Shown piece after piece: positions 49,410 through 58,795 of a DNA stretch of 64,000 nt. Numbering within the stretch: the first letter of the stretch is position 1; each line of letters starts with the position of its first letter. The stretch covers positions 1 to 64,000 of the forward strand of contig NZ_JAHLKR010000011.1 in NCBI RefSeq assembly GCF_021991875.1, in the 5' to 3' direction. The notes under the pieces are model-generated. The model was not told the DNA's origin and did not search any database. It saw only the letters and a list, made by a program, of their open reading frames with translations. Position numbers and translations under genes: made by a program. This DNA comes from Mycetohabitans sp. B8 (GTDB lineage: Bacteria; Pseudomonadota; Gammaproteobacteria; Burkholderiales; Burkholderiaceae).

Positions 49410-50672
49410 TCAGTCGGGTAGCGCTGATTCGCCGTCCATCAGTTGCGCGAGCGTTTCGCGTCGGCGGGCCACGTGCACCCGCTCGCCGTCCACAAGCAAT
49501 TCGGCGGCGCGGGGGCGGGTGTTGTAGTTCGAGCTCATCACGAACCCGTACGCACCAACGGACCGTATCGCAAGCAGGTCGCCGGACTCCAGCGCGAGTG
49601 ACCGATCGTGAGCCAACCAGTCGCCACTCTCGCACACCGGGCCGACGATGTCGTAGGTCTCCAAAGGCTGGCCATCGCGCGGTGCGACCGCGTCGATCGC
49701 GTGATACGCATCGTACATGGCGGGGCGAGCAAGGTCGTTCATCGCCGCATCGACGATCGCGAAATGCTTGACTGCTCCCGGCTTTAAGTATTCGACGCGG
49801 GTCAGCAAGATTCCCGCATTGCCAACCAGCGAACGGCCAGGCTCGAACCAGATTTCACGATGGCCATGTCCACGTCGACCAAAATGGTCCAGTATTGTTT
49901 TCACGAACGTGCCGATGTCCGGCGGCGTTTCGTCGTCGTAGCGAATGCCCAGGCCGCCACCGACGTCGATATGGCCGATTGGCGCGCCGTCCGCCTCGAC
50001 TTGCTCGACTAACTCGAGTACCTTGTCGATGGCATCGAGGTAGGGGGAAATCTCGGTGATCTGCGAGCCGATGTGGCAGTCGATGCCCGCAATGCGCAAA
50101 TGTTTCATGCCCAGCGCCGCGCGATACGCCGCACGCGCATCGTCGAAGGCGACGCCGAACTTGTTCGCCTTTAGACCCGTCGAAATATACGGATGAGTCT
50201 TCGCATCGACATCGGGATTGACACGCAGCGATATCGGTGCGATCCGACCTGATTCACCGGCGACCTGGTTCAGTCGTGCCAATTCGGCCAGCGACTCGAC
50301 GTTGAAGCACCGCACGCCCGCATCCAACGCAATGCGCATGTCGGCTGCGTTCTTACCGACGCCGGAAAACACCACGTCGTGCGGCTTGCCGCTGGCGGCG
50401 AGCACGCGCGCGAGTTCGCCGCCGGAGACGATATCGAATCCGGCGCCCAGGCGGGCGAACACGTTCAGCACGGCAAGGTTGCTGTTGGCCTTGACCGCGT
50501 AATGGATCTTGGCGCGGCGGCCGACGGCCGCGCCCGCGTAGGCCTGGTAGGCGTCGGTTAGCGCGGCACGCGAATAGACGTAAAGCGGCGTGCCGTATTG
50601 TTCAGCGAGTTGGTTCGCTGGTACGCGCTCAACGTGCAGTTGACCGTCGATGTAGGCGAAGGCATTGACCAT
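49410..50672 (-). CDS. lysA: Diaminopimelate decarboxylase
   Basis: LysA (420 residues) removes CO2 from meso-diaminopimelate to give lysine, using PLP. The PLP lysine is Lys61 in HYAVKANSN. HIDVGGGLGIRYDDE binds phosphate, and CESGDWLA carries the active-site Cys from the partner subunit. It starts MVNAFAYIDGQLHVERV, 15 nt after lptM, with which it forms an operon, an order common in proteobacteria. The 225-nt gap downstream to ccsA has no gene I can support. Confidence 0.97.
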   Translation of the reverse strand: MVNAFAYIDGQLHVERVPANQLAEQYGTPLYVYSRAALTDAYQAYAGAAVGRRAKIHYAVKANSNLAVLNVFARLGAGFDIVSGGELARVLAASGKPHDVVFSGVGKNAADMRIALDAGVRCFNVESLAELARLNQVAGESGRIAPISLRVNPDVDAKTHPYISTGLKANKFGVAFDDARAAYRAALGMKHLRIAGIDCHIGSQITEISPYLDAIDKVLELVEQVEADGAPIGHIDVGGGLGIRYDDETPPDIGTFVKTILDHFGRRGHGHREIWFEPGRSLVGNAGILLTRVEYLKPGAVKHFAIVDAAMNDLARPAMYDAYHAIDAVAPRDGQPLETYDIVGPVCESGDWLAHDRSLALESGDLLAIRSVGAYGFVMSSNYNTRPRAAELLVDGERVHVARRRETLAQLMDGESALPD

Positions 50673-50687
50673 GAATCAGCGGGCAGA

Positions 50688-51014
50688 TCAGCGTGCAGGT
50701 TGGGCGGTATCGGGGGCAGACCGTGGAGCCGACAGGTCTGGCGCAATCCGAAGGCCGCGCTGCGATGGGTTGGGGGAGGGCGTCGCGGATGCGCCCGTGG
50801 CGCTGCTAGCCGATGACGTAGCGGTGGCGCTTGCTGATGGTGCGATGAAGGCTGGCCGTTCGGGCAGCGGCGGCACACTGGGCAAGTACAATGGGCCACG
50901 CTGTCCACAGCCCGCGAGCACGGCGACTCCCCAGGCCACGATACCATACGATACGGCGCAGGCACGTGCGCGCGGACTCGCTACAATGCCCGACAACCCT
51001 GAAACGACACGCAT
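50688..51014 (-). CDS. lptM: Small lipoprotein LptM (YifL-like)
   Basis: This 108-residue protein has a signal peptide ending in a lipobox LAGC followed by GQRGPLYLP, the hallmark of LptM, which helps the LptDE lipopolysaccharide translocon mature. After this the sequence is Ala/Ser/Pro-rich and disordered. ATG at 51014 is chosen; a TTG five codons upstream is possible. Its 5' end is only about 35 nt from the divergent cyaY start. The cyaY-lptM-lysA arrangement is standard in proteobacteria. Confidence 0.88.
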   Translation of the reverse strand: MRVVSGLSGIVASPRARACAVSYGIVAWGVAVLAGCGQRGPLYLPSVPPLPERPAFIAPSASATATSSASSATGASATPSPNPSQRGLRIAPDLSAPRSAPDTAQPAR

Positions 51015-51049
51015 GACAAACCTTGTCAATCTAACCGGTGGAGTTTAGC

Positions 51050-51385
51050 ATGACCGATACCGAATACCTGGAACTCGCTGAGCAGACGCTCGACGCCGTG
51101 CAGACGGCGGTCGAGGACGCGGCCGATAAGGCGGGCATCGACGTCGAATGCGAGCGCAGTGCAAACGTGCTGACGCTCGAATTCGACGACGACTCGAAAA
51201 TTATTGTGAACCTACAGCCGCCGATGCAGGAAATCTGGATCGCGGCGAAGTCCGGCGGGTATCACTTTAAGTATGTCGAGGGCGCGTGGCGCGATACCCG
51301 CGCGTCGACCGAGTTTTTTGCGACGTTGTCCGCCGCGATGTCGCAGCATGCGGGCCAGCCGATCACGCTAGCGCGTGCGTCGTGA
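51050..51385 (+). CDS. cyaY: Iron-sulfur cluster assembly protein CyaY (frataxin)
   Basis: CyaY (111 residues) binds iron and modulates the cysteine desulfurase IscS. The acidic first helix ([19 protein letters not shown]) and the sheet with [33 protein letters not shown] are diagnostic. The ATG at 51050 has GGTGGAG 7 nt upstream. Confidence 0.96.
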   Translation: MTDTEYLELAEQTLDAVQTAVEDAADKAGIDVECERSANVLTLEFDDDSKIIVNLQPPMQEIWIAAKSGGYHFKYVEGAWRDTRASTEFFATLSAAMSQHAGQPITLARAS

Positions 51386-51436
51386 GCCGCTGTGCGGTGC
51401 ACCGCGTTCCGTGCGCGCCGCGCTTGTGCGGCGTGC

Positions 51437-53845
51437 TCACTGGCCTTTGAACAGGTTCATGATGTCCTGTCGTTCGGATTCGTTTACGCTCGTGTTGACA
51501 CCCGAGTCCGGGGCTGCGTTCGCCGATTCGTCAGCTAGCGCCGAAACAGGCACGCCGACTGTCGACACGAACCCTGAACCCGGCAGCATGTTGGCGTAGT
51601 ACAGTTCGCCGCCGATGTCCTCGATGCCCGGTGGGCGGGGCATTGTGTAGGTGGGTTTGCCCTTGAGCGCCCGGCCCATGTAGTCAATCCAAATGGGCAA
51701 TGCGAGGCCGCCGCCGGTTTCGCGATCGCCCAGGCTGCGCGGGCTGTCAAAACCGATCCATGCGACTGCGACCAGCGTGTGCTGATAGCCGGCGAACCAG
51801 GCGTCGCGCGAGTCGTTGCTCGTGCCGGTCTTGCCGCCAATGTCCACGCGCTTGAGCGCGTTCGACTTGGCGCCCGTTCCGCGCTGGGCGACGCCAATCA
51901 GCAGGTTGTTCATGATGTACGCATTGCGCGGATCGATCGCGCGCGGCGCATTCTGGTCGGCCACCACCGGCTGCGCGCGCGCGGCGAGCGCGCCGCGCGC
52001 ATCGGTGATCTCGGCAATCAGGTAGGGATTGATCCGGTAGCCGCCGTTGGCGAACACTGCATAGCCGGCGGCCATCTGCAATGGCGTGACGAGCCCCGCG
52101 CCAAGCGCCATCGGCAGGTAGGCGGGATGTTTGTCCGCGTCGAAGCCGAATTGCGTGATGTACTGCTGTGCGTAATGCGTGCCGATATGGCTCAAGATCC
52201 GGATCGATACGAGGTTCTTCGACTTCTGCAGTGCGGTGCGCATCGTTATCGGACCATCGTAGCTGCCGCCGTAGTTCTTCGGCTCCCACGCTGGGCCGCC
52301 GGGCGTGGTTGGCGGAAAGTACAGCGGCGCGTCATGGATGATCGTCGCCGGACCTAGCCCCTTGTCCAGTGCGGCCGAATAGATGAACGGCTTGAAGCTC
52401 GAACCGGGCTGGCGCCACGCCTGCGTGACGTGATTGAATTTGCTCTTGTTGAAATCAAAGCCACCGATCAGTGCGCGGATCGCGCCGTCCTGCGGCGAGA
52501 GCGCGATGAGCGCGCTCTCGACCTGCGGCAACTGCACGATGCTGAATGCACCATCCGCGGCCTTGGTGATTCGGATGATCGACCCGGGGCGGATGCGCTG
52601 GTTCCGCTGCGCACGCCCGGACAAGGCCGCGGCAGCAAAGCGCAGCCCGTCGCCTCGGATGGTGACGGTGTTGCCGTCGAGCATCGAAGCTTTGACCTCG
52701 TGCGGGCCAGCTTGCGTGACGACGGCGGCGACCAGGTCACCGTTGTCCGGATGTTCGAGCAATGCGTCATCGATCGCCTGCTCGCGCTCGGCAGCATCCT
52801 GTGGCAATGCGACAAATCCTTCCGGTCCACGGTAACCGTGGCGGCGGTCGTAGTCCATCACACCTTTGCGCACGGCGCGGTATGCGGCCTCCTGGTCCGC
52901 CGAATCGATCGTCGTCACGACTTCGAAGCCGCGCGTGTAAGTCTCGTCGCGATACTGCGCATGCATCAACTGCCGCACCATCTCGGCCACGTACTCGGCG
53001 TGCACGCTGTACGGGGCGCTGACCGTGTTGAGTACGATCGGCTCGTGTACCGCCGCGTCGTATTGGTCCACGCTGATGGCGTGCAACTCGAGCATACGTT
53101 TCAGGATGTACTGCTGGCGTATCTTCGCGCGCCGGGGGTTCACCACGGGGTTGTATGCGGATGGCGCCTTGGGCAGCCCGGCGAGCATGGCCGCCTGAGC
53201 GAGCGTTATGTCCTTCAAATCCTTGCCGAAGTACACGCGCGCCGCGCTGGCGAAACCGTACGCACGTTGTCCGAGATAGATCTGATTCATGTAAACCTCG
53301 AGAATCTGATCCTTCGTCAACGCCGACTCAATCTTGTACGCGAGCAGCATCTCGTACAGCTTGCGGGTGTAGGTTTTCTCGCTGGACAAAAAGAAGTTGC
53401 GCGCCACCTGCATCGTGATCGTACTGGCGCCTTGCGCATTGCCGCCCCGAGTGAAATTGGCCACGCCGGCGCGCAGGATGCCGGTCAGATCGACCCCGCC
53501 ATGATCGTAAAAGCGGTAGTCCTCGATCGCTAGCACCGCCTTTTTCATCACATCCGGGATGTCGTCGAATCGCACGATACGCCTGCGCTCCTCGCCGAAT
53601 TCGCCGATCAGCACATGGTCCGCCGTATAGATGCGCAGTGGCAACTTGGGGCGATAGTCCGTCAATGCGTCCAACGGCGGTAGGTTGCGCTCGGCGACGA
53701 GCACCGCGTAGCACACCACCAGCGTCAGTGCCAGTAGCGTACCGATTAGCAGCGTGCCCAGCCCGAGCAGAGCCCGCCACCATAGCGCGCGCTTGCGCTT
53801 CGGGCCGGCCGGGGGAGGAGAGGCGTCAGGCGTCGTTGATTGCAT
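51437..53845 (-). CDS. mrcA: Penicillin-binding protein 1A (bifunctional)
   Basis: PBP1A (802 residues) polymerises and cross-links peptidoglycan. One N-terminal membrane helix (about 24-48) anchors it. The glycosyltransferase domain has the catalytic Glu108 in AIEDYRFYDHGG and GGASTI-like GNAQGASTITMQVARN. The transpeptidase has the Ser-x-x-Lys motif in PGSSFKPF (about 480), SKNL, and KTGTSND (about 671). An OB-like insert separates the domains. It is divergent from the pil operon, the arrangement found across many proteobacteria. Confidence 0.96.
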   Translation of the reverse strand: MQSTTPDASPPPAGPKRKRALWWRALLGLGTLLIGTLLALTLVVCYAVLVAERNLPPLDALTDYRPKLPLRIYTADHVLIGEFGEERRRIVRFDDIPDVMKKAVLAIEDYRFYDHGGVDLTGILRAGVANFTRGGNAQGASTITMQVARNFFLSSEKTYTRKLYEMLLAYKIESALTKDQILEVYMNQIYLGQRAYGFASAARVYFGKDLKDITLAQAAMLAGLPKAPSAYNPVVNPRRAKIRQQYILKRMLELHAISVDQYDAAVHEPIVLNTVSAPYSVHAEYVAEMVRQLMHAQYRDETYTRGFEVVTTIDSADQEAAYRAVRKGVMDYDRRHGYRGPEGFVALPQDAAEREQAIDDALLEHPDNGDLVAAVVTQAGPHEVKASMLDGNTVTIRGDGLRFAAAALSGRAQRNQRIRPGSIIRITKAADGAFSIVQLPQVESALIALSPQDGAIRALIGGFDFNKSKFNHVTQAWRQPGSSFKPFIYSAALDKGLGPATIIHDAPLYFPPTTPGGPAWEPKNYGGSYDGPITMRTALQKSKNLVSIRILSHIGTHYAQQYITQFGFDADKHPAYLPMALGAGLVTPLQMAAGYAVFANGGYRINPYLIAEITDARGALAARAQPVVADQNAPRAIDPRNAYIMNNLLIGVAQRGTGAKSNALKRVDIGGKTGTSNDSRDAWFAGYQHTLVAVAWIGFDSPRSLGDRETGGGLALPIWIDYMGRALKGKPTYTMPRPPGIEDIGGELYYANMLPGSGFVSTVGVPVSALADESANAAPDSGVNTSVNESERQDIMNLFKGQ

Positions 53846-54072
53846 GGGAATACCAAAAACACGAACTCGCGATTATAGCGGGGCGTGCTGACAGGACGGC
53901 CCGCCTTGTCCGCAAGGATGCCCATTGTGGACGCGACGTGGTGTGAGCGAGCCGCCGCTGGCCGATCAGCCGAATGTTCGGCGGCGGCGCGGCTCGCAAC
54001 AATGTCGGCATGCTTCGTTGAGCGCAGAGCCGGAGCGGTTTCCGGCCGACGTGGCGCAGCAAGGGAGGGAAC

Positions 54073-55053
54073 ATGCAGAATGCTTTATTGTCTGTCGGAC
54101 GCCGGTTCGCGGCGGGAATCGACATTACGCCGTCGGAAATCCGGATGGCGGTGGCCAGCCGTAGGCTGGCTGACGGCGCCGACGTGCGCGTCGAACACCT
54201 GGCGGCGCAACCGCTGCCGGCGGGCGTGGTGGATGATGCCGAAATCCTGCGGCCCGAATGCGTGTCGCGGGCATTGAGCGTATTGCGTGACGGTATTCCA
54301 ATACGGCGCTCCCTCGCCGGTGTGCGATACGCGATGGCGTTGCCGCCGGCGGTGACCTACACGGGCGTGACCTCGCTCGCCGAACTGGCACGGCGCACGC
54401 CCGGCCTCACTTCGGCGCAGCATGCGTGCGCCGCGTTCGACGAATTGGAGCCGGCCGTGCTGGCCGAGGCCGAACGCCTATTCGGTGTGGATCCATCGTC
54501 GATCGTCGTCGATTGGCTCATGGCAGATCGGGATGACGATCCCGACGCGGTGACGATCACCGCCGCTTCGCGTGATTGGCTCGATATCCGGATTGCCACG
54601 GCAGCGGCTGCGAACATCGTGCTCAGTACGGTGGACGGCGAGGCAGCGGCTGCACTGCGTGCGTGCCGGCTGCATGGTGCACTCGTGCTGCCCGCCGGTT
54701 GTTGCTGGTGCGCGGTATGGGTCGGCGGTGGCACTGTGTATGCATGGCTGCTGCGCGGCACGATGGTACGGCGCGAGTGGCATGCATTAGCTGGGCACCG
54801 GGGCCCGATATTGGACGCGCTGCGTGACGCGCTGGCCTCTGACGACCTCTCGGGCGCCGTGGTGAGCGGCGAGGTGGCCGCGATCGCGGCCGCGGGACTT
54901 GATTTCGATGCGTTGCGCGGCGCGCTCGGATGCGATCCGCAGCTATTCCAGTGTGCGCCGTTTTGCCGCGCGTCGATTGCCGCACAACCGTGCAGCAACA
55001 GTCCGGCGTATGCCGTCGCCTTCGGGCTCGCGATGCGCGGGGTGCTCGAATGA
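54073..55053 (+). CDS. pilM: Type IV pilus assembly protein PilM-like
   Basis: A 326-residue actin-fold protein of the pilus alignment complex, attached to the inner membrane by the PilN tail. The N-terminal FAAGIDITPSEIRMAVASR matches the first ATP-binding loop. ALPPAVTYTGV and the C-terminal AYAVAFGLAMRGVLE (the last helix, normally containing the YAVA-GLA motif) are also visible. The sequence is poorly conserved, as for Burkholderia PilM. A GGGAGGGAAC ribosome binding site precedes it; the stop overlaps the pilN start. Confidence 0.82.
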   Translation: MQNALLSVGRRFAAGIDITPSEIRMAVASRRLADGADVRVEHLAAQPLPAGVVDDAEILRPECVSRALSVLRDGIPIRRSLAGVRYAMALPPAVTYTGVTSLAELARRTPGLTSAQHACAAFDELEPAVLAEAERLFGVDPSSIVVDWLMADRDDDPDAVTITAASRDWLDIRIATAAAANIVLSTVDGEAAAALRACRLHGALVLPAGCCWCAVWVGGGTVYAWLLRGTMVRREWHALAGHRGPILDALRDALASDDLSGAVVSGEVAAIAAAGLDFDALRGALGCDPQLFQCAPFCRASIAAQPCSNSPAYAVAFGLAMRGVLE

Positions 55054-55769
55054 GTGGCGTGTCAGCGAGGGCTCGTGACGGGCGTTGCCGCGCGGCATGT
55101 GCGTTGCTGCTTAGGGACCTTGGCGGTTTCAACCTGTTGCCCCATCGCGCGCGGCGCCGAGGCAGAATGCGTCAACGCAGAGCGTTTGGCGCCGCGTGTG
55201 CCGCGTTGGGCGGCGTTGGGGTCGCGGCGATCGTGGCCGCTGCCGTCGGACGCAATGACATCGCGGCTGAGCAGAGCCGGCAACGGCTCGAAAGTGACCT
55301 TGCGGCTGCAGCGATTCCGATGGCCGAGCACGCCGGCCTGCAGGCCGAGTTGGGCGCCTACCGCGCGTTTTGCGAGCATGCGACACAGCGCGCGGTGCGC
55401 AGGGATCAGTTGCTCGCGCTGCTCGACCGTCTGTCGAGGGCCACAGCCCATGACGTGCGCCTGACCGAGCTGAGTCGGCATGGCGACGAGACGTTCGTCA
55501 GCGGGCAAGCCACTGGCCAGTCCGCTTTATCTGCATGGTTAAATGAAATGCGGCATGCGCCAGGCGTAGTTTCGACCAGCGTCCTGTCATTTCGGCGCGT
55601 GCTGCCTGATCGTGAGGCCGCCGACACAGGTCGTACCACGCCTGCTGGCGCGTTCAACTTTACCGCGCGCTTGACCCACGCCGGTACGCGGCCGCCGGTG
55701 TCGCCGCATGAGCAGCGTGTTGCGGCGAGAGGTGTGAAACAGTCCGTCCACGCTGGAGAGGCTTCATGA
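55050..55769 (+). CDS. pilN: Type IV pilus assembly protein PilN-like
   Basis: This 239-residue protein has the PilN signature FNLLPHRARR (about residue 28-37), the segment that binds PilM. A single membrane helix follows (AACAALGGVGVAAIVAAAVG) and then a periplasmic coiled-coil and ferredoxin-like domain. It overlaps pilM (ATGA) and pilO (ATGA). The C-terminal 30 residues are of low complexity. Confidence 0.82.
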   Translation: MSGVSARARDGRCRAACALLLRDLGGFNLLPHRARRRGRMRQRRAFGAACAALGGVGVAAIVAAAVGRNDIAAEQSRQRLESDLAAAAIPMAEHAGLQAELGAYRAFCEHATQRAVRRDQLLALLDRLSRATAHDVRLTELSRHGDETFVSGQATGQSALSAWLNEMRHAPGVVSTSVLSFRRVLPDREAADTGRTTPAGAFNFTARLTHAGTRPPVSPHEQRVAARGVKQSVHAGEAS

Positions 55770-56812
55770 TGGCACACACAATCGATGCTTCCCTTTACGG
55801 CTTACGCGGCCAGGCGGCGCTGCTTGCATCGTGGCGGGCATTGGCGCGGCCGCTGGAGCAGTGGCCGGCCATGCAGTTCCGTATCGCGATGGGGGCGTTG
55901 GCCACGCTGTCGTTCGGCGGCACGCTGTACGTGTCGCAATCCTCGCATGATGAGCGCATGCGCGCCGAGGCCGTGGCGGCGGCTGGATTGCGTGCAAAGA
56001 CTGCACAAGCCCATCGGCAAGTCAGCGCGTTGCCCGCCCTCAGGCGCGAGTTGGAACAGATGCGTGCTATGCGGATCGATCCGGATGTCGCACAGCACAT
56101 GCAACGGCTCGACACGTTGGCAGCACGTGCGGGCCTGTTACTCGACAGCGTCGAGCCTGTTGCCGAAGTCGCGTTGGGAGAATACCGGGGTGAGGGGGCG
56201 CAAGCAGTTGGCCGGCAGACAGCCAGGCTGGCCGCATCCGGCGACTTTATCAGCGCATGGTCCTTTCTCGGCGCGCTGAGCGCGCTGCCGGTGATCGCGG
56301 TACCCGACGAGGTCCAACTGAAAGCGGACGGTGGGCAACTCTCGTTGCGCGCCATGTTGACGATATACGGCATGCGCGGTGGACCCGGTCTCACTGCAGC
56401 TGGCTGCGGCCGCGAGTGGGTGCACGAGCCCCGTGTGCCGTTACCGGCGCGCAGCCTGGCGGCTGCTGCTATTCGCGTGCATGATGCCAGCAGGGATGAC
56501 GCTGCCGAGCGAGACGTCGATGCCGACCGAAAGCGTGCCGGCGATCCACCTTCGCCGTTGCCATCGGATCCTTTTAGTCGGCCCCGCGCACGCCAGCCTC
56601 GCGTAGCGTCGGTTGCGCCACCGGTGTGGATCGGCACGATATGGAGCGGGTCACGCCGGGTCGCCGTGGTCGACGCGATCAAACCTCGCTTGCCGGCCGC
56701 CCCAGGCGATGGCGCCGACTTGGCGGCGGGGGCCATTGCCGACGACGCGGCCTGGGAGGTCGGGCGAGGCGATCATGGGCCATCGGCGCCACCCGCGGAG
56801 GGTTACGGGTGA
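55766..56812 (+). CDS. pilO: PilO-like protein with a PilP-like C-terminal tail (fusion or frameshift)
   Basis: Residues 1-205 look like PilO: one membrane helix (about 38-58), a coiled coil (LRAKTAQAHRQVSALPALRRELEQ) and a periplasmic domain ending near TIYGMRGGP. The usual length is about 200, but this frame runs to 348. The extra part has Pro/Ser/Arg-rich sequence followed by DPFSRP...WIGTIWSGSRRVAVVDA, which resembles the PilP core (DPF linker and a GT-xx-xG-xx-ALV strand). PilP should be a separate lipoprotein. A second frame starting GTG at 56433 encodes a signal-like MCRYRRAAWRLLLFACMMPAGM and stops at 56606, so a single-base shift between about 56500 and 56560 may have joined the genes. 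Overlaps pilN and pilQ starts. Confidence 0.7.
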   Translation: MMAHTIDASLYGLRGQAALLASWRALARPLEQWPAMQFRIAMGALATLSFGGTLYVSQSSHDERMRAEAVAAAGLRAKTAQAHRQVSALPALRRELEQMRAMRIDPDVAQHMQRLDTLAARAGLLLDSVEPVAEVALGEYRGEGAQAVGRQTARLAASGDFISAWSFLGALSALPVIAVPDEVQLKADGGQLSLRAMLTIYGMRGGPGLTAAGCGREWVHEPRVPLPARSLAAAAIRVHDASRDDAAERDVDADRKRAGDPPSPLPSDPFSRPRARQPRVASVAPPVWIGTIWSGSRRVAVVDAIKPRLPAAPGDGADLAAGAIADDAAWEVGRGDHGPSAPPAEGYG

Positions 56813-58590
56813 GCAGCGTTCGATTCGGCAACACGCGTCGCGTGGCGGCGCGGTGTTTTACGGCCACGCTGGGCGTTGCGCTTTTCGGGCTTGCCGGGGC
56901 ACTGGTTGATGCCCGTGCCTCGTTGGCCACAGGACGGCCCGTGTCGCATGCCATGGCCGAGCATGATGTGCGCATGCTACAACTGCCTAGCGCGGCGATG
57001 GCGGCGGGTGCGCCGGCGCCGGCGTTTCGTCTTGGGCCCGTGCCGAGTCTTGCGTCCACACCCACGCCCACGCCTGGTTCCGAGGCCATACCTGCACAGA
57101 CGCCATGGCCGACGCCGAAGGTCAACGCACGGGATGGTGCCGAGCCTTCCGCCGCCCCGCCGGCTGTGTGCAGCGGCTTGCGCTCCGGCGCAAACGTGCA
57201 CGATGGTACGGACGCGGCCAGGCCAATATCCTTGACTTTTCGTGACGCGGAACTGAGCACGGTACTCGGCGCCTTCGCCGAATTCACGGGATCCAACATC
57301 ATTGTCAGTGACAAGGTTCGCAAAAAAGTGTCGCTGCATCTGGTCGACGTGCGATGGTCCCATGCGCTGGCCGCGTTGCTGCAAGCGCACGGACTCGAAA
57401 TGGAGCGACGCGGCAATGTGATATGGATCGCGCCGGCGGCCGAAATCGCGGCGCGAGAACGCGCGTTGCTGGAGGTGCGCGCGAAACGATTGCAACTGGA
57501 GCCGCTGGCTAGCCGCTTGTTCGAACTTCATTATCAGCGAGCCGAAGACGTGCGCACGATGATCTGCGCATCGGGCAGCCAGCGGCTGTTGTCCAGCCGC
57601 GGCGCGGCGAATGCTGACCCGCGTACCAATCAATTGTTTGTCACCGATGTCCCCGAGCGGCTGACCGACATCGCGTCGCTGATCCAGGCGATCGATCGGC
57701 CGACCCGGCAGGTGTTGATCGAGGCGCGGATCGTTGAGGCGGATAATGAATTTTCCCGCGCGCTGGGGGCACGAGTCGCGATGCTCAAGCGCGACGGCGG
57801 CGACCGTCCGACATCCGGTGGCGAGGTGGTGTCTCAAGGGCGTACCGGGGCAGGGCTGCGAGGGCCGATGGTCGATCTATTGGCGGCCCCGCTTTCCGGG
57901 TTTGCGCCGGCCAGCGCGGGCATTGGGCTGTTGAGCGCGTCGGTATCGAGGCTGCTCGACATCGAGCTCAATGCACTGGAGATGCAAGGGCGCGGCCGCG
58001 TCGTATCGAGCCCACGCGTGATCACCGCGGATCGCTTCAAAGCCGTGGTCGAGCAGGGGGCCGAAGTGCCGTACCAGACCCGTACGCAGCGGGGCAGCAC
58101 GGTACAGTTCCGGCGCGCGACGCTCAAACTCGAAGTCGAGCCGCGCATCACACCTCGCGGACATGTGATGCTGGACCTTGACATTGCCAAAGACAGTGTC
58201 GGCTCCGAGATGTTACATGGGCCGGCGATCCATACGAAGCGAGTGCACACGAGCGTGGAGGTCGAAAACGGCGGCACGGTCGCGATTGGCGGCATCTATT
58301 CCCAGGACGATCGGCAAGACGAGGCTCGCGTACCCGTCCTAGGTGATATCCCGCTGATCGGTGCTTTGTTCCGGCATCGGGCCCGAAGTGACCGTCATAG
58401 TGAATTGATCATATTGATTACTCCCACCGTCGTCACTGGGCTGCAAGAAACCGCGTCCGGGGCGCGACGCAAGGATTTTGGAGCCACACCACGGCCCGGC
58501 GGCGCCGAAGCCGACCCTGCGCAGGGGACCGAAGCGGACCTGCCGCAGCCTGCTGAAGCGGGTCCGTTGCAGCCAATCGAAGCGAACTGA
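56809..58590 (+). CDS. pilQ: Type IV pilus secretin PilQ
   Basis: PilQ (593 residues) forms the outer-membrane pore for pili. The start is GTG at 56809, overlapping the upstream stop, with GGAGGG upstream. A signal-like N-terminus leads to a low-complexity Pro/Ala linker, an STN-type domain (ISLTFRDAELSTVLGAFAE), an N1 domain (TNQLFVTDVPERLTDIASLI) and the secretin core (VSSPRVITADRFKAVVEQGAEVPYQ, EVENGGTVAIGGIYSQD, VPVLGDIPLIGALFRHRA). AMIN domains are absent. The last residues form an eight-residue repeat (EADPAQGT, EADLPQPA, EAGPLQPI). Confidence 0.93.
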   Translation: MSSVRFGNTRRVAARCFTATLGVALFGLAGALVDARASLATGRPVSHAMAEHDVRMLQLPSAAMAAGAPAPAFRLGPVPSLASTPTPTPGSEAIPAQTPWPTPKVNARDGAEPSAAPPAVCSGLRSGANVHDGTDAARPISLTFRDAELSTVLGAFAEFTGSNIIVSDKVRKKVSLHLVDVRWSHALAALLQAHGLEMERRGNVIWIAPAAEIAARERALLEVRAKRLQLEPLASRLFELHYQRAEDVRTMICASGSQRLLSSRGAANADPRTNQLFVTDVPERLTDIASLIQAIDRPTRQVLIEARIVEADNEFSRALGARVAMLKRDGGDRPTSGGEVVSQGRTGAGLRGPMVDLLAAPLSGFAPASAGIGLLSASVSRLLDIELNALEMQGRGRVVSSPRVITADRFKAVVEQGAEVPYQTRTQRGSTVQFRRATLKLEVEPRITPRGHVMLDLDIAKDSVGSEMLHGPAIHTKRVHTSVEVENGGTVAIGGIYSQDDRQDEARVPVLGDIPLIGALFRHRARSDRHSELIILITPTVVTGLQETASGARRKDFGATPRPGGAEADPAQGTEADLPQPAEAGPLQPIEAN

Positions 58591-58634
58591 CTACGGCCTA
58601 CCGAGGCGGGTTCGTCACAGTCCGCCGAGCAGGA
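58501..58634 (+). repeat. 24-bp tandem repeat at the pilQ 3' end
   Basis: Five consecutive 24-bp units (58501-58524, -58548, -58572, -58596, -58620) and a partial sixth. The pilQ stop codon TGA lies inside the fourth unit, and the repeats continue beyond it. Confidence 0.75.
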
Positions 58635-58795
58635 CGCACACGAAACCGAGGGGCAGCATGAGGGGGGATGCGCAAATCGTCCGCGCCGCCTGTCGCGATG
58701 CGTGTGTCCCGGCTCCACAAGTACGGTGGTACTGTGCTGCGGCCTCGACAAACTACGACGTTTGCAATTAAGCTGCGCGACGGACTAGTAGATTC
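58635..58795. other. pilQ-aroK gap
   Basis: Apart from the end of the repeat array no gene is supported. A weak TTGCAA (58761-58766) / TAGTAG pair may be an aroK promoter. Confidence 0.3.

Noticed and set aside
52430-53533. 367-codon open frame antisense to mrcA
   Set aside because: mrcA has all PBP1A motifs; the opposing frame is Arg/His/Val-rich with no family signature.
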